From contig JAHJXZ010000089.1 in NCBI GenBank assembly GCA_018827205.1, positions 1-35,307 on the forward strand: a DNA stretch of 35,307 bases, read 5' to 3'. The DNA is from Gammaproteobacteria bacterium. GTDB lineage: Bacteria > Pseudomonadota > Gammaproteobacteria > Pseudomonadales > Pseudomonadaceae. The notes beneath the pieces are model-generated. The model was not told the DNA's origin. It was given only the letters and a program-made list of their open reading frames with translations, and did no database searches. The position numbers and the translations under genes are program-made. This document shows positions 18,170-30,456 of the stretch, piece after piece. Position 1 is the first letter of the stretch, and every line of letters begins with the position of its first letter.

Positions 18170-19297
18170 TCAGCTGCCAGCTGAAGTCACCGCAGAGGCT
18201 TGCAGGGACATTCGAAACATTGCCGCGAGTAGATCGGACTGGCTGACAATACCCACCACTCGACGTTCTTCGTCGATCACCGGGATCACGTGCACATCCG
18301 CCTCAGTGAACATCTGCACTAAGTAGGTTACTGGCCAATCGGCGTGACAGGTAGGCACCGGGTGACGCATAGAACTGGCTACATCAGGAGCCTCAGTAGA
18401 GGCTTGCAACAGATCATGCAGCCCTAGCATGCCAAGCAACTCACCTTGAAGGTTAACCACGGGCATCGCCGTCAGACGGTACTGATGCAGGCTGGCTTGA
18501 GCGTCGACAAGGCGGTCATCCGGCCCCAGTGTTCGCACGTCGCGGGACATAATGTCGCCACAGAACACCTCACCAACGCGCCGCTGATAAGACCTCAGCT
18601 CGGTCTGCAGGAGAATCTCCTCTAGATCTTCACGGGAAATGTCGAGTAACTCACCGCGCGCCTCGAGCACCGCATCCAGATCCGCCGAGGTAAAACCCAA
18701 GCGATCACGCGGGAGCGGATCACGAGTCCCATGCACATTGCCTTGTTCCAACGGACGATACGGGTATTGCCGACGCAGAGCGTTATTGAACAGCAAGGCA
18801 ATCAACAGCAAGCCAATGGAGTTAAGCCCCACCGGATAGAGGGCGAAGTGATAACCCAGCTGAGCCACTTCTGGCCCTGCTAACACGGCCGTCAGCGCAA
18901 CCGCACCACCCGGTGGGTGCAGGCATCGCAGGGTAAACATCGCGGCAATCGCTAGGCCACCTGCGAGCACCGCCACCCAGGCGTCGTGGCCGAACCAAGT
19001 AGCGCATGTGACACCAATCAGGGCGGAAATCAGGTTTCCGCCAATAATCGACCAAGGCTGTGCCAAAGGACTGGCCGGCAAGGCAAACATCAACACCGCC
19101 GACGCGCCCATAGGCGCTATCAACCAAGGGCTGCCGCTGCCCAACACTTCGTGACAGAGCCAACTGCTGAACAACAGCCCTAACACTGCACCCACACAGC
19201 TCAACATCCGCTCTTTCAGGCTGATTGCCATGGGAGCAGGCCAGAAGCCTTTCAGCCACGTTTTGATGTTTTGCACCGTCAAACGCTCGTCTGTCAC
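18170..19297 (-). CDS. HPP family membrane protein with C-terminal CBS pair
   Basis: The 375-residue protein has an N-terminal HPP domain (about 20-180) of four or more membrane helices with the family signature CLHPPGGAVALTA. A linker and two CBS domains follow (about 240-360: DIMSRDVRTLGPDDRLVDAQ and SSMRHPVPTCHADWPV...DEERRVVGIVSQSDL). CBS pairs usually sense adenine nucleotides. Some plant HPP proteins transport nitrite, but the bacterial role is not settled. The start used is a GTG at 19297 (MTDERL); the N-terminal WLKGFWPAP supports it, but the ribosome site is poor and an ATG at 19231 is possible. It lies 49 bp after the Nudix gene on the same strand. Confidence 0.88.
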   Translation of the reverse strand: MTDERLTVQNIKTWLKGFWPAPMAISLKERMLSCVGAVLGLLFSSWLCHEVLGSGSPWLIAPMGASAVLMFALPASPLAQPWSIIGGNLISALIGVTCATWFGHDAWVAVLAGGLAIAAMFTLRCLHPPGGAVALTAVLAGPEVAQLGYHFALYPVGLNSIGLLLIALLFNNALRRQYPYRPLEQGNVHGTRDPLPRDRLGFTSADLDAVLEARGELLDISREDLEEILLQTELRSYQRRVGEVFCGDIMSRDVRTLGPDDRLVDAQASLHQYRLTAMPVVNLQGELLGMLGLHDLLQASTEAPDVASSMRHPVPTCHADWPVTYLVQMFTEADVHVIPVIDEERRVVGIVSQSDLLAAMFRMSLQASAVTSAGS

Positions 19298-19346
19298 ACA
19301 CCATTCAAGGTGCGCGACTATAACGCCCTTTGCCCATAGGAGGCAG

Positions 19347-20288
19347 TTACTCCGGCCAGAACGCGCGAATCCCCGCCACGCCCTGAGCGCCGACCTGCCA
19401 GGCGCGCTCCAAGTCGGCCGGCGTAACCCCGCCTAGCAGATAGGCCGGCAGGTTGAAGCCCTGCAGCAGCTCGGCAACTTGTGCCCAGCCCAGCGGTTGC
19501 GCATCGGGGTGGGTCTGAGTCGCTTGCACAGGTGACAGGGTGATGAAATCAACGCCCATCTGCGAAGCCAGCTCCAGCTCCTGTGCTGAATGACACGAAG
19601 CCGCTAACCAACGCTGCGCAGGAAACGGCCTGCCGCCGGCGCTCAACTCACGCAACTGCTGCGCCGTCAGATGCCAGCCGGCGGCAGGAAAATCGCCCAG
19701 CCATTCCAATGGGCCCTTGAGCATCAGCTGCGCCTTGCCCGCACACAAACCGAGAGCGTCCACGGCAATATCGCGGTACTGCGCATCGAACATCGCCGGG
19801 GCGCGCAGTTGCAGCAAACGAATACCGTTTTTCAGCGCTGCCTGGATACCGCGCAGCAACTCAGGCCCACTCAGCCCCTCGGGCGTAATCAGATAGCGCT
19901 CGGGTAAACGTGCAGCTGCAACAATCGGCCGATTGGCTGCGGGAAACTCATATTCGTCCAACTGCCGAGGGCTGACCCAGGCCAGCGGCTGGCCTTCGGC
20001 ACCATGGGGCTCACCGGTAAACGCCGAGACCTCCCAGACGTCCAGCAACACCTGCTTGTCCGGGTAATCGTGACGCACCTGAATCAGCGGCCGTGCGGCG
20101 CTGGGGCGAATGCCCAGCTCCTCTTCCAACTCACGGGCCAGTGCTGCCTGCACCGTTTCGCTGGCCTCGACCTTGCCACCAGGAAACTCCCAGAGGCCGC
20201 CCTGGTGCTTATCTTCAGGCCGTTTGGCGAGCAGTATCTGCCCGTCCACGCCACGAATAACCGCGGCGGCTACATGAATACGCTTCAC
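19347..20288 (-). CDS. Nudix hydrolase fused to a thiamine-phosphate-synthase-like domain
   Basis: The 313-residue protein is a two-domain fusion. Residues 1-130 are MutT-like with a perfect Nudix box (G38, E44, R52-E53, E56-E57, G59, I60), so it should hydrolyse a nucleoside diphosphate derivative such as 8-oxo-dGTP. Residues 135-313 resemble the ThiE/TenI barrel (LRLPERYLITPEG, LLQLRAPA, FITLSPVQAT, LLGGVTP, GVAGIRAFW). I recall this fusion as common in Pseudomonas; the barrel's role is not known to me. The start is a GTG at 20288 with AGGAGG about 10 nt before it. Its GTGA overlaps the stop of the upstream glutathione transferase gene, so the two are translationally coupled. Confidence 0.93.
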   Translation of the reverse strand: MKRIHVAAAVIRGVDGQILLAKRPEDKHQGGLWEFPGGKVEASETVQAALARELEEELGIRPSAARPLIQVRHDYPDKQVLLDVWEVSAFTGEPHGAEGQPLAWVSPRQLDEYEFPAANRPIVAAARLPERYLITPEGLSGPELLRGIQAALKNGIRLLQLRAPAMFDAQYRDIAVDALGLCAGKAQLMLKGPLEWLGDFPAAGWHLTAQQLRELSAGGRPFPAQRWLAASCHSAQELELASQMGVDFITLSPVQATQTHPDAQPLGWAQVAELLQGFNLPAYLLGGVTPADLERAWQVGAQGVAGIRAFWPE

Positions 20289-20917
20289 GCCAGATGTTCC
20301 TCCTGGGCGGCTTGATACCAGCGCTGAAACGCTGGCCACTGGTAGATCGTCTCAACGTAGGCGGCAGCCTCTGCCGGCAACTCCACCTGATAACTGCGCA
20401 GACGCGCCGCCACCGGGGCAAAGAAGGCATCAGCCAGGCTGGGCTGACCAAACAGGAAGCCGCCACTCAGACAAAAACGCTGCCGGCACTCGGCCCACAA
20501 GGCGCAGATACGCTGAATATCGGTCTTGGCATCGGCCGGTATCTCAACCAGTGCCTGATTGCGTTTGAGGTCCATCGGCAGGTGGCTGCGCAACGCGACA
20601 AAGCCGCTGTGCATCTCGGCACAGGCACTACGCGCTAGCGCACGCGCCGCTCGCCCCTGCGGCCACAGCTGGGCATCGGGGAAGCATTCGGCCAGGTATT
20701 CGCCAATAGCCAGGGAATCCCAGATGGCGCCGTCATCACTGATCAGCAACGGCACTTTACCGGTCGGCGAGTGCTGCAGAATTCGCGCGCGCGTATCGGG
20801 CCGGTTCAGGGTAATCAGCTGCTCAGTATAGGCTGCGCCAGTCAGCTCCAGGGCCAGCGCTGCACGCAGCGACCAAGACGAATAGGTTTTGTCGCCGATA
20901 ATCAGAGTAAGTGACAT
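20285..20917 (-). CDS. Glutathione S-transferase
   Basis: The 210-residue cytosolic protein has an N-terminal thioredoxin-like domain (about 1-80). It contains GDKTYSSWSLRAALAL, where the serine pair fits the glutathione-activating Ser, and the conserved GKVPLLI and D...W.SLAI.EYLAE that bind glutathione. An all-helical C-terminal domain follows, with SLADAFFAPVAARLRSY. It resembles the zeta-like or YfcF-like GSTs; the substrate is unknown. It is the upstream partner of the Nudix-fusion gene with a four-base overlap. A long hairpin separates it from argJ. Confidence 0.93.
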   Translation of the reverse strand: MSLTLIIGDKTYSSWSLRAALALELTGAAYTEQLITLNRPDTRARILQHSPTGKVPLLISDDGAIWDSLAIGEYLAECFPDAQLWPQGRAARALARSACAEMHSGFVALRSHLPMDLKRNQALVEIPADAKTDIQRICALWAECRQRFCLSGGFLFGQPSLADAFFAPVAARLRSYQVELPAEAAAYVETIYQWPAFQRWYQAAQEEHLA

Positions 20918-20963
20918 GGGCTGCGCTCGTTGCGAGAAGGTCGAGTGACCTTAAAAGGCGACT

Positions 20964-21017
20964 CCCGCAATAGCAAATTCCCGTTGTTCATAGGGGCATA
21001 AACAACGGGAATGCGGG
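20964..21017. repeat. Long hairpin between argJ and the GST gene
   Basis: A perfect 12-bp stem, attcccgttgtt (20977-20988) with aacaacgggaat (21001-21012), has a 12-nt loop. A second, outer stem pairs cccgca (20964-20969) with tgcggg (21012-21017). It lies just past the argJ stop. It has no T-run, so it is an mRNA 3'-end stabiliser, a weak terminator or a repeat, not a classic intrinsic terminator. Confidence 0.7.
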
Positions 21018-21043
21018 CAGTCAAACAGCAGGTACGTGGCAGA

Positions 21044-22261
21044 TCAGGTGCGGTATTCGGCGTTGATCTTGACGTACTCGTGGGACAGGTCGGTGGTCCA
21101 GATGGTCTCGCTGCAACCACCACGGCCCAGCTCGATACGGATGGTGATCTCTTCCTTGGCCATCACCGCCGCGCCCTGCTCTTCAGTGTAGGTGGCGGCT
21201 CGGCAGCCACGGCTGGCAATGCACACATCACCGAGGAATACGTCGATCAGGCTGACATCCAGCTGCGCCACACCGGCGTAACCGACGGCCGCAAGAATGC
21301 GCCCCCAGTTCGGGTCGGAGGCAAACAGTGCGGTCTTGATCAGCGGTGAATGGGCCACAGCATAGGCAACGTCCAGACACTCCTGATGCGTGCCACCGCC
21401 ATTGACCTGCACGGTGACGAACTTGGTCGCACCTTCACCGTCACGAACGATGGCCTGCGCCACCTCCATAAACACCTCGCACACTGCCTGCTTGAGCTTG
21501 GCGAACAGGTCGCCGCTGGCCTGGGTGATTTCTGGCAGGGCAGCCTTGCCGGTGGCGATCAGCATGCAGCAATCGTTGGTCGAGGTATCGCCGTCGATGG
21601 TGATGCGGTTAAACGACTTGTTCGCCGCATCACGGACCAGGTCCTGCAGCACGCTGCGCGCGACCTTGGCGTCGGTGGCGATATAGCCCAGCATGGTCGC
21701 CATGTTCGGGCGAATCATCCCGGCGCCTTTGCTGATGCCGGTCACAGTGACGGTGACGCCATCGTGACTAAACTGGCGGCTGGCACCCTTGGGCAGGGTG
21801 TCAGTGGTCATGATGCCGGTGGCAGCCTCGGCCCAGTGGTTCTCGGACAAATCGTCGAGAGCAGCCTGCAGCGCGCCTTCGATCTTCTCCACCGGCAGCG
21901 GCTCACCAATTACCCCAGTGGAAAATGGCAGCACGGCACCTTCATCGACACCGGTCAGCTGAGCCAGGGCGGCGCAGGTGCGCGTGGCATTCTGCAGGCC
22001 CGGTTCGCCAGTACCAGCGTTGGCGTTACCGGTATTGGTCAGCAGGTAACGCACGCTGCCAAGCACGCGTTTCTTGGCCAGAATGACCGGCGCAGCGCAG
22101 AACGCATTGAGGGTAAACACACCCGCCACGCTGGAGCCTTCGGCACATCGCATCACTACCACGTCCTTGCGCCCCGGGCGTTTGATGCCCGCAGAGGCAA
22201 TGCCCAGCTCGAAACCTGGAACCGGGTGCAGGGTAGACAACGGGCCAAGACCAACAGCCAT
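21044..22261 (-). CDS. argJ: Bifunctional ornithine/glutamate N-acetyltransferase ArgJ
   Basis: ArgJ transfers the acetyl group from N-acetylornithine to glutamate (and can use acetyl-CoA in bifunctional forms), recycling acetyl in arginine synthesis. The precursor is 405 residues and cleaves itself between Ala188 and Thr189 in [14 protein letters not shown]; Thr189 becomes the nucleophile of the beta chain. The oxyanion-hole phrase [10 protein letters not shown] and the C-terminal [16 protein letters not shown] are present. The ATG at 22261 has AAGGAG at good spacing. It follows secA, from which a strong terminator (22304-22336) separates it, so it has its own promoter. Confidence 0.97.
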   Translation of the reverse strand: MAVGLGPLSTLHPVPGFELGIASAGIKRPGRKDVVVMRCAEGSSVAGVFTLNAFCAAPVILAKKRVLGSVRYLLTNTGNANAGTGEPGLQNATRTCAALAQLTGVDEGAVLPFSTGVIGEPLPVEKIEGALQAALDDLSENHWAEAATGIMTTDTLPKGASRQFSHDGVTVTVTGISKGAGMIRPNMATMLGYIATDAKVARSVLQDLVRDAANKSFNRITIDGDTSTNDCCMLIATGKAALPEITQASGDLFAKLKQAVCEVFMEVAQAIVRDGEGATKFVTVQVNGGGTHQECLDVAYAVAHSPLIKTALFASDPNWGRILAAVGYAGVAQLDVSLIDVFLGDVCIASRGCRAATYTEEQGAAVMAKEEITIRIELGRGGCSETIWTTDLSHEYVKINAEYRT

Positions 22262-22301
22262 AGAAAACGCTCCTTGAGGTGGTAGGACTTATTGCGATGG
22301 T

Positions 22302-22336
22302 AAAACGCCGCGAGCGGTCAGACCGTTCGCGGCGTT
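22302..22336 (-). terminator. Intrinsic terminator after secA
   Basis: Stem aacgccgcgagcggtc (22304-22319) pairs with gaccgttcgcggcgtt (22321-22336), with one G-T pair and a tight loop. On the minus strand it runs into TTTTA. It lies about 62 nt beyond the secA stop, in the 137-bp gap before argJ. Confidence 0.85.
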
Positions 22337-22398
22337 AATCAAGCTAGGCCAAGCATAGCCAACTTCACTGTCGGCTCAACCCGCTCTACACAGTAGGG

Positions 22399-25131
<2,733 letters not shown>

Positions 25132-25248
25132 ATCGACAGGATCTTCCAGGCGTATGGATTGAGGGCGGCTGAACAGCGACCCATGCAGCCTTTATGGCTG
25201 CGTGCGAAGGGGGCATTCTACCCGGAAACGCAAACGAGGAAAGCGGCG

Positions 25249-26175
25249 TTATTCGACGTCGTTAACCCGGGCTATATAGCTGGCTGGATTGACCAGCCGA
25301 CCGCTCTTGGTTACTTCAAAGTGCACATGATAACCGCTGGCGCGGCCACTACGACCGACCTTGGCGATGGTCTGACCACGCTGCACCAGATCACCGATCT
25401 GCACGATATTCTGTTTATTGTGCGCATAGAGCGTGGTGTAGCCATCGGCATGACTGACCTCAATCACATTGCCATAGCCCGACTTGACCCCGGAAAAGCT
25501 CACCACTCCAGCGGCGACAGCGACCACATCACTGCCGGGCTTGGCGGCAAAATCGACGCCTTTATGTTGGGTGTTGCGCCCGGTTAGCGGATGCACGCGG
25601 CGGCCAAATGGCGATGACATATAGCCGTGGCGCACCGGCATGCCGGAGAGATACTCGGCTTCACTCAACTGGCGATCACCAATCAACTGCTCAAGCACTT
25701 CCAGCAACTGCTCGCGACTGTCCAGACGCAGGCTTAGCTGATCCAATTCATCCATAAAAGGTGGCGGCGCATAAGCCGCATCGCCCAAGGTGTCTTCCGC
25801 ACCACCCTGGCCAACGTTAAGCGAAAAGTCGAATTCGCTGGCATCCAGATCAGCCAGCTCGGTCAGGCGTGCACCCAGCGCATCAAGACGCGTCAGACGC
25901 GCTTGCAGCTCGGCCACGTGCACAGCGAATGCATCCAGCTGGCGCTGCGCATCCAGACGCACAGCACCCACTTCGGCGCGCTGCTCATCCAGTACCTGAT
26001 TGATTTTCGAGTCGTCCTGAACGGCAACCGTGGCCGGAGCCCACCAGGCCCCCACAGCCACACCGCTGGCCAGCGCAACGCCAAGTGCCAGCAACAGCGC
26101 CAGCAACAGCCAGCGCAGATCCAGACTGAGCGAACGTGCGGCACCGTGGTGACGACTAAGTAGAATAATGTGCAC
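25249..26175 (-). CDS. M23 (LytM) family metallopeptidase, membrane-anchored
   Basis: M23 enzymes cut or bind the peptide part of peptidoglycan. The 308-residue protein has an N-terminal membrane anchor (about 20-45), then a coiled-coil segment (about 55-110). The C-terminal LytM domain (about 170-300) has both zinc motifs: HKGVDFA (HxxxD) and HVHFE (HxH). The zinc residues are intact, so it may be an active hydrolase rather than an EnvC/NlpD-like activator. The start is a GTG at 26175, preceded by AGGGG. It is divergent from dciA with 81 bp between, and ends 117 bp before secA. Confidence 0.94.
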   Translation of the reverse strand: MHIILLSRHHGAARSLSLDLRWLLLALLLALGVALASGVAVGAWWAPATVAVQDDSKINQVLDEQRAEVGAVRLDAQRQLDAFAVHVAELQARLTRLDALGARLTELADLDASEFDFSLNVGQGGAEDTLGDAAYAPPPFMDELDQLSLRLDSREQLLEVLEQLIGDRQLSEAEYLSGMPVRHGYMSSPFGRRVHPLTGRNTQHKGVDFAAKPGSDVVAVAAGVVSFSGVKSGYGNVIEVSHADGYTTLYAHNKQNIVQIGDLVQRGQTIAKVGRSGRASGYHVHFEVTKSGRLVNPASYIARVNDVE

Positions 26176-26256
26176 GGCCTTCCCCTAGTGGTGAAGCGTC
26201 AGTCGGCAGCAGCGATTCTGCTACCATGGCGGCTCCACTTTTCCAGGCGTCCTGCC

Positions 26257-26712
26257 ATGACATTTCGTCCTTTGCCGGCCCGGGCTCCCGCCGCGCTGTT
26301 GCGCGAAGCGAAACCCCTGAAGGCGCTGTTCAATCAAGCGCAACGCATTGATCGCCTACAGCACCTACTGGAAAGCCAGCTGCAGCCTGCTGCTCGCGAA
26401 CACTGCCATGTAGCGTCATGGCGCGAGGGTTGCCTGCTGCTGATAATCACCGACGGCCACTGGGCCACGCGCCTGCGCTATCAACAAAAACGCTTGTTGA
26501 AACAGCTGCAGGCACTCGAAGAATTCGCGACCTTAACGAAGATCCTGTTCAAGGTGCAACCTCCGACTGCCGAAAGGCGTGCGCCGGGTCGCACAATCAG
26601 CCTATCCAGCAGCGCAGCAGAAAACATTCAGGCGACTGCCGATGGCATCAGCGACCCCAAGCTACGCGCCGCCCTGGAGCGCCTGGCCAAGCACGGCAAG
26701 CCCAGCGAATAA
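26257..26712 (+). CDS. dciA: DciA (DUF721), replicative helicase operator
   Basis: DciA is the loader or operator of the DnaB helicase in bacteria that lack DnaC. The 151-residue protein has the N-terminal DUF721 core (about 10-110), with LKALFNQAQRIDRLQHLLES and GCLLLIITDGHWATRLRYQQ. A variable C-terminal tail (SLSSSAAENIQATADGIS) follows. The ATG at 26257 is chosen over earlier in-frame starts because the family homology begins there; the ribosome site is weak. It sits alone between the divergent LytM peptidase and the convergent lpxC, as I recall for Pseudomonas. The identification rests on sequence family and place. Confidence 0.88.
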   Translation: MTFRPLPARAPAALLREAKPLKALFNQAQRIDRLQHLLESQLQPAAREHCHVASWREGCLLLIITDGHWATRLRYQQKRLLKQLQALEEFATLTKILFKVQPPTAERRAPGRTISLSSSAAENIQATADGISDPKLRAALERLAKHGKPSE

Positions 26713-26740
26713 GCGCTTTTCACCCACTAACACGCAGGCA

Positions 26741-26763
26741 AAAAATGATCGAGAATCATTTTT
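26741..26763 (+). repeat. AT-rich inverted repeat after dciA
   Basis: A 9-bp perfect inverted repeat, aaaaatgat (26741-26749) and atcattttt (26755-26763), flanks a 5-nt loop 28 nt past the dciA stop. It ends in a T-run on the plus strand, so it could be a weak terminator. It also contains GAGAATCATT, which resembles half of a Fur box, but the spacing is wrong for the full 19-bp site. Confidence 0.5.
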
Positions 26764-26767
26764 AACG

Positions 26768-26872
26768 TTGCGCAGCAGCTGCCCGAAGGGTGGCCGCCAG
26801 GGATGCAGGCCACAAGAACGCCCGGAGCGTTCTTGCGCAAAGCCCCGAAGGGGGGAAGCACATGGATGTGCT
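26768..26872. repeat. Cluster of four hairpins between dciA and lpxC
   Basis: Between direct repeats of TTGCGCA (26768-26774 and 26833-26839) and just beyond lie four stems. They are gtggcc/ggccac (26790-26795 with 26808-26813), caagaacgc/gcgttcttg (26813-26821 with 26827-26835), cccc/gggg (26843-26846 with 26850-26853) and agcaca/tgtgct (26857-26862 with 26867-26872). The loops contain GGATG-like words. Short hypothetical frames through it carry no signal of being real. It looks like a repeat element or a structured RNA; I cannot name it. Confidence 0.6.
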
Positions 26873-26878
26873 GAACAT

Positions 26879-26906
26879 AAAAAAGAGGCCACCCGAAGGT
26901 GGCCTC
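26879..26906 (-). terminator. Intrinsic terminator after lpxC
   Basis: Stem gaggccacc (26885-26893) pairs with ggtggcctc (26898-26906). Read on the minus strand the loop is a stable UUCG tetraloop, and the stem is followed by six T (26879-26884). It lies 28 nt beyond the lpxC stop and ends the dcw-lpxC transcript. Confidence 0.93.
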
Positions 26907-26933
26907 GAAAAGCAAAGTAAGGAGGGTATTGCG

Positions 26934-27881
<948 letters not shown>

Positions 27882-27897
27882 TCAACAATGGCCGGCG

Positions 27898-27924
27898 ATA
27901 ATAGCAGAACCGGCCTTTGCTGAA
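27898..27924 (-). promoter_or_regulatory. Weak candidate promoter of lpxC within a structured leader
   Basis: In the ftsZ-lpxC gap a minus-strand TATTAT (27898-27903) has TTCAGC (27919-27924) 15 bp upstream. The spacing is short. The -10 sits in the loop of a ggccgg/ccggcc stem (27890-27895 with 27910-27915), and a second hairpin, attgtt/aacaat (27875-27880 with 27884-27889), lies nearer the start. Confidence 0.3.
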
Positions 27925-27957
27925 CACCAATCGTCCCAATGCTCCTGATACATTTCA

Positions 27958-29145
27958 TCAATCGGCCTGACGACGCAGGAAGGCTGGAATATCTAGGTAA
28001 TCCAGGTCGTCCTGCGGGTTCAGCTTAGCGGCAGTAGCAGCGCCGCCGTGGCTTTGACGCTGAACGGTAGGACGCTCGTAGTCCTTGTAGTTAACACTCT
28101 GCTCGGTGCGAGCCGGGGCTGCTGCGTTGCTGCCAGTGCTGGCAGAAACTTGCACAGTATTGTCGATAACCTTGACCGGCTTCTCGATACGCGCACCCAG
28201 GCCAGTGGCAACCACGGTGACGTGCAGCTCGTCGCGCATGTCCGGATCGATCACGGTACCGACCTTGACGGTGGCGTGCTCGGAAGCGAACTGCTCGATG
28301 ATGTTACCCACGTCGGAGTACTCACCCAGAGACAGGTCAGGACCGGCGGTGATGTTCACCAGAATGCCGCGCGCGCCTTGCAGGTTGACGTCTTCCAGCA
28401 GCGGGTTGCGGATCGCCGCTTCAGTGGCTTCACGTGCACGGTTCGGACCGCTGGCGCAGCCAGTGCCCATCATCGCCATGCCCATTTCGCTCATCACGGT
28501 TTTCACGTCAGCGAAGTCGACGTTGATCATGCCCGGACGCTTGATGATGTCGGAGATACCGCGCACGGCACCGGCCAGTACATCGTCAGCCTTGGCGAAA
28601 GCCGACAGCAGGCTGGCGTCTTTACCGAGGATGGTCAGCAGTTTTTCGTTGGGGATGGTGATCAGCGAGTCGACGCTTTCCGACAACGCGCGGATGCCTT
28701 CTTCGGCGATCAGCATGCGCTTCTTGCCTTCGAACGGGAACGGACGGGTCACCACTGCAACGGTGAGGATGCCCATTTCCTTGGCCACCTGAGCGATAAC
28801 AGGGGCTGCACCGGTACCGGTACCGCCGCCCATGCCGGTGGTGATAAAGACCATATCAGTGCCCTGCAGCACTTCAGCGATACGCTCGCGATCTTCCATA
28901 GCAGCCTGACGGCCGACTTCTGGATTTGCACCGGCACCGAGGCCTTTGGTCACTGCAGTGCCTAGCTGCAGAACTGTGCGTGCACCAATGTTTTTCAGTG
29001 CCTGTGCATCCGTGTTGGCGCAGATGAACTCAACGCCTTCAATGTTGTTTTTCGCCATGTGATTGACAGCATTACCGCCGCCGCCGCCCACGCCGATGAC
29101 CTTGATAACCGCACTAGCTGGAGCGCTGTCTACGAGTTCGAACAT
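27958..29145 (-). CDS. ftsZ: Cell division GTPase FtsZ
   Basis: FtsZ is the tubulin-like GTPase that polymerises into the division ring. The 395-residue protein has the GTP-binding motif GGGTGTGAAPV and the T7 loop region NVDFADVKTVM. A variable linker leads to the conserved C-terminal peptide LDYLDIPAFLRRQAD, which binds FtsA and ZipA. The ATG at 29145 is preceded by a strong AAAGGAGAGG. It lies 43 bp after ftsA in the dcw cluster. Length and motifs are standard for Pseudomonas. Confidence 0.99.
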   Translation of the reverse strand: MFELVDSAPASAVIKVIGVGGGGGNAVNHMAKNNIEGVEFICANTDAQALKNIGARTVLQLGTAVTKGLGAGANPEVGRQAAMEDRERIAEVLQGTDMVFITTGMGGGTGTGAAPVIAQVAKEMGILTVAVVTRPFPFEGKKRMLIAEEGIRALSESVDSLITIPNEKLLTILGKDASLLSAFAKADDVLAGAVRGISDIIKRPGMINVDFADVKTVMSEMGMAMMGTGCASGPNRAREATEAAIRNPLLEDVNLQGARGILVNITAGPDLSLGEYSDVGNIIEQFASEHATVKVGTVIDPDMRDELHVTVVATGLGARIEKPVKVIDNTVQVSASTGSNAAAPARTEQSVNYKDYERPTVQRQSHGGAATAAKLNPQDDLDYLDIPAFLRRQAD

Positions 29146-29188
29146 TTTCCCTCTCCTTTACTTTCTAGTTGTAACGCCTACTGCAAAA

Positions 29189-30436
29189 TCAGAAATTGCC
29201 CTGGACCCAGCGTTTAAGCCGTTCCAGCACAGGTTGTTTGGGTTCATCGCTGTAGCTGCCAAGCGCAGACATGGAAATGCCGTCGGCCTGCTTCTGCAGT
29301 CCGTACAACAACAGGCCCACGCCTGTGGAATAAATCGGGTTGCGCACCACATCGGCCAGGCCCTTGACGCCTTGGGGCATGCCTAGGCGAACCGGCATAT
29401 GGAAAATTTCTTCGGCCAACTCCACCGCGCCTTCCATCTTCGCCGTACCGCCGGTGAGTACGATGCCGGCCGGGATCAGGTCCTCATAACCGCTGCGGCG
29501 CAGTTCGGCCTGGATCAGGGTGAACAGCTCGTCGTAACGCGGCTCGACCACTTCGGCCAGGGACTGACGCGACAGATCGCGCGGCGGACGGTCGCCAACG
29601 CTCGGCACCTTGATGGTTTCGCCGGCACCGGCCAGCTTGGCCAGGGCACAGGCGTAACGGATCTTGATCTCTTCGGCGTACTGGGTCGGCGTACGCAGGG
29701 CCATGGCGATGTCGTTGGTCACCTGATCACCGGCAATCGGGATCACTGCGGTATGACGAATCGCACCCTCGGTGAAGATGCAGATGTCGGTGGTGCCGCC
29801 ACCAATGTCGACCAGGCAAACGCCCAGCTCTTTCTCATCGTCAGTCAGCACGGCATACGCCGAGGCCAACTGCTCAAGAATGATGTCATCGACTTCCAGG
29901 CCGCAACGGCGCACGCACTTCTCAATATTCTGTGCGGCATTTACCGCGCAGGTGACTACGTGCACCTTGGCTTCCAGACGCACGCCGGACATGCCCAGTG
30001 GCTCACGCACGCCTTCCTGGTTATCGATCACATAATCCTGCGGCAGGGTGTGCAGCACACGCTGGTCTGCCGGTATAGCCACGGCCTGGGCAGCGTCGAG
30101 TACGCGTTCCAGATCCGCCGGGCTGACTTCACGATCACGAATAGCAACGATGCCGTGGCTGTTGAGGCTACGGATATGGTTACCCGCCACACCGACGAAG
30201 GCCGAGTGGATGCGGCAGCCGGCCATCAGCTGCGCTTCTTCAACAGCGCGCTGGATCGACTGCACGGTGGATTCGATATTCACCACCACGCCTTTCTTCA
30301 GGCCGCGCGACGGATGGGTGCCGATGCCGACGATTTCCAGTTGGCCGTCCGCATTCACTTCACCGACCAGCGCCACCACTTTCGAGGTACCGATGTCGAG
30401 GCCGACGATCATCTTGCCGCTCTGCACGTTTGCCAT
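29189..30436 (-). CDS. ftsA: Cell division protein FtsA
   Basis: FtsA is the actin-like ATPase that tethers FtsZ to the membrane. The 415-residue protein begins MANVQSGKMIVGLDIGTSKV with the first phosphate-binding loop. It has the 1C domain (about 85-165) in place of the actin 1B domain, then DIGGGTTDICIF (second phosphate motif) and VLTGGTAKMEG. The amphipathic membrane-targeting end is LERLKRWVQGNF. I chose the ATG at 30436; the eight extra codons upstream overlap the ftsQ stop and are not conserved. AGGAG lies upstream. It sits 20 bp after ftsQ. Confidence 0.98.
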   Translation of the reverse strand: MANVQSGKMIVGLDIGTSKVVALVGEVNADGQLEIVGIGTHPSRGLKKGVVVNIESTVQSIQRAVEEAQLMAGCRIHSAFVGVAGNHIRSLNSHGIVAIRDREVSPADLERVLDAAQAVAIPADQRVLHTLPQDYVIDNQEGVREPLGMSGVRLEAKVHVVTCAVNAAQNIEKCVRRCGLEVDDIILEQLASAYAVLTDDEKELGVCLVDIGGGTTDICIFTEGAIRHTAVIPIAGDQVTNDIAMALRTPTQYAEEIKIRYACALAKLAGAGETIKVPSVGDRPPRDLSRQSLAEVVEPRYDELFTLIQAELRRSGYEDLIPAGIVLTGGTAKMEGAVELAEEIFHMPVRLGMPQGVKGLADVVRNPIYSTGVGLLLYGLQKQADGISMSALGSYSDEPKQPVLERLKRWVQGNF

Positions 30437-30456
30437 GGCTCTTGCCTTCTCCTGAT

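Noticed and set aside
26741-26763. Possible Fur box after dciA
   Set aside because: Only one half matches well, the spacer is four bases too long, and no promoter or iron gene follows.
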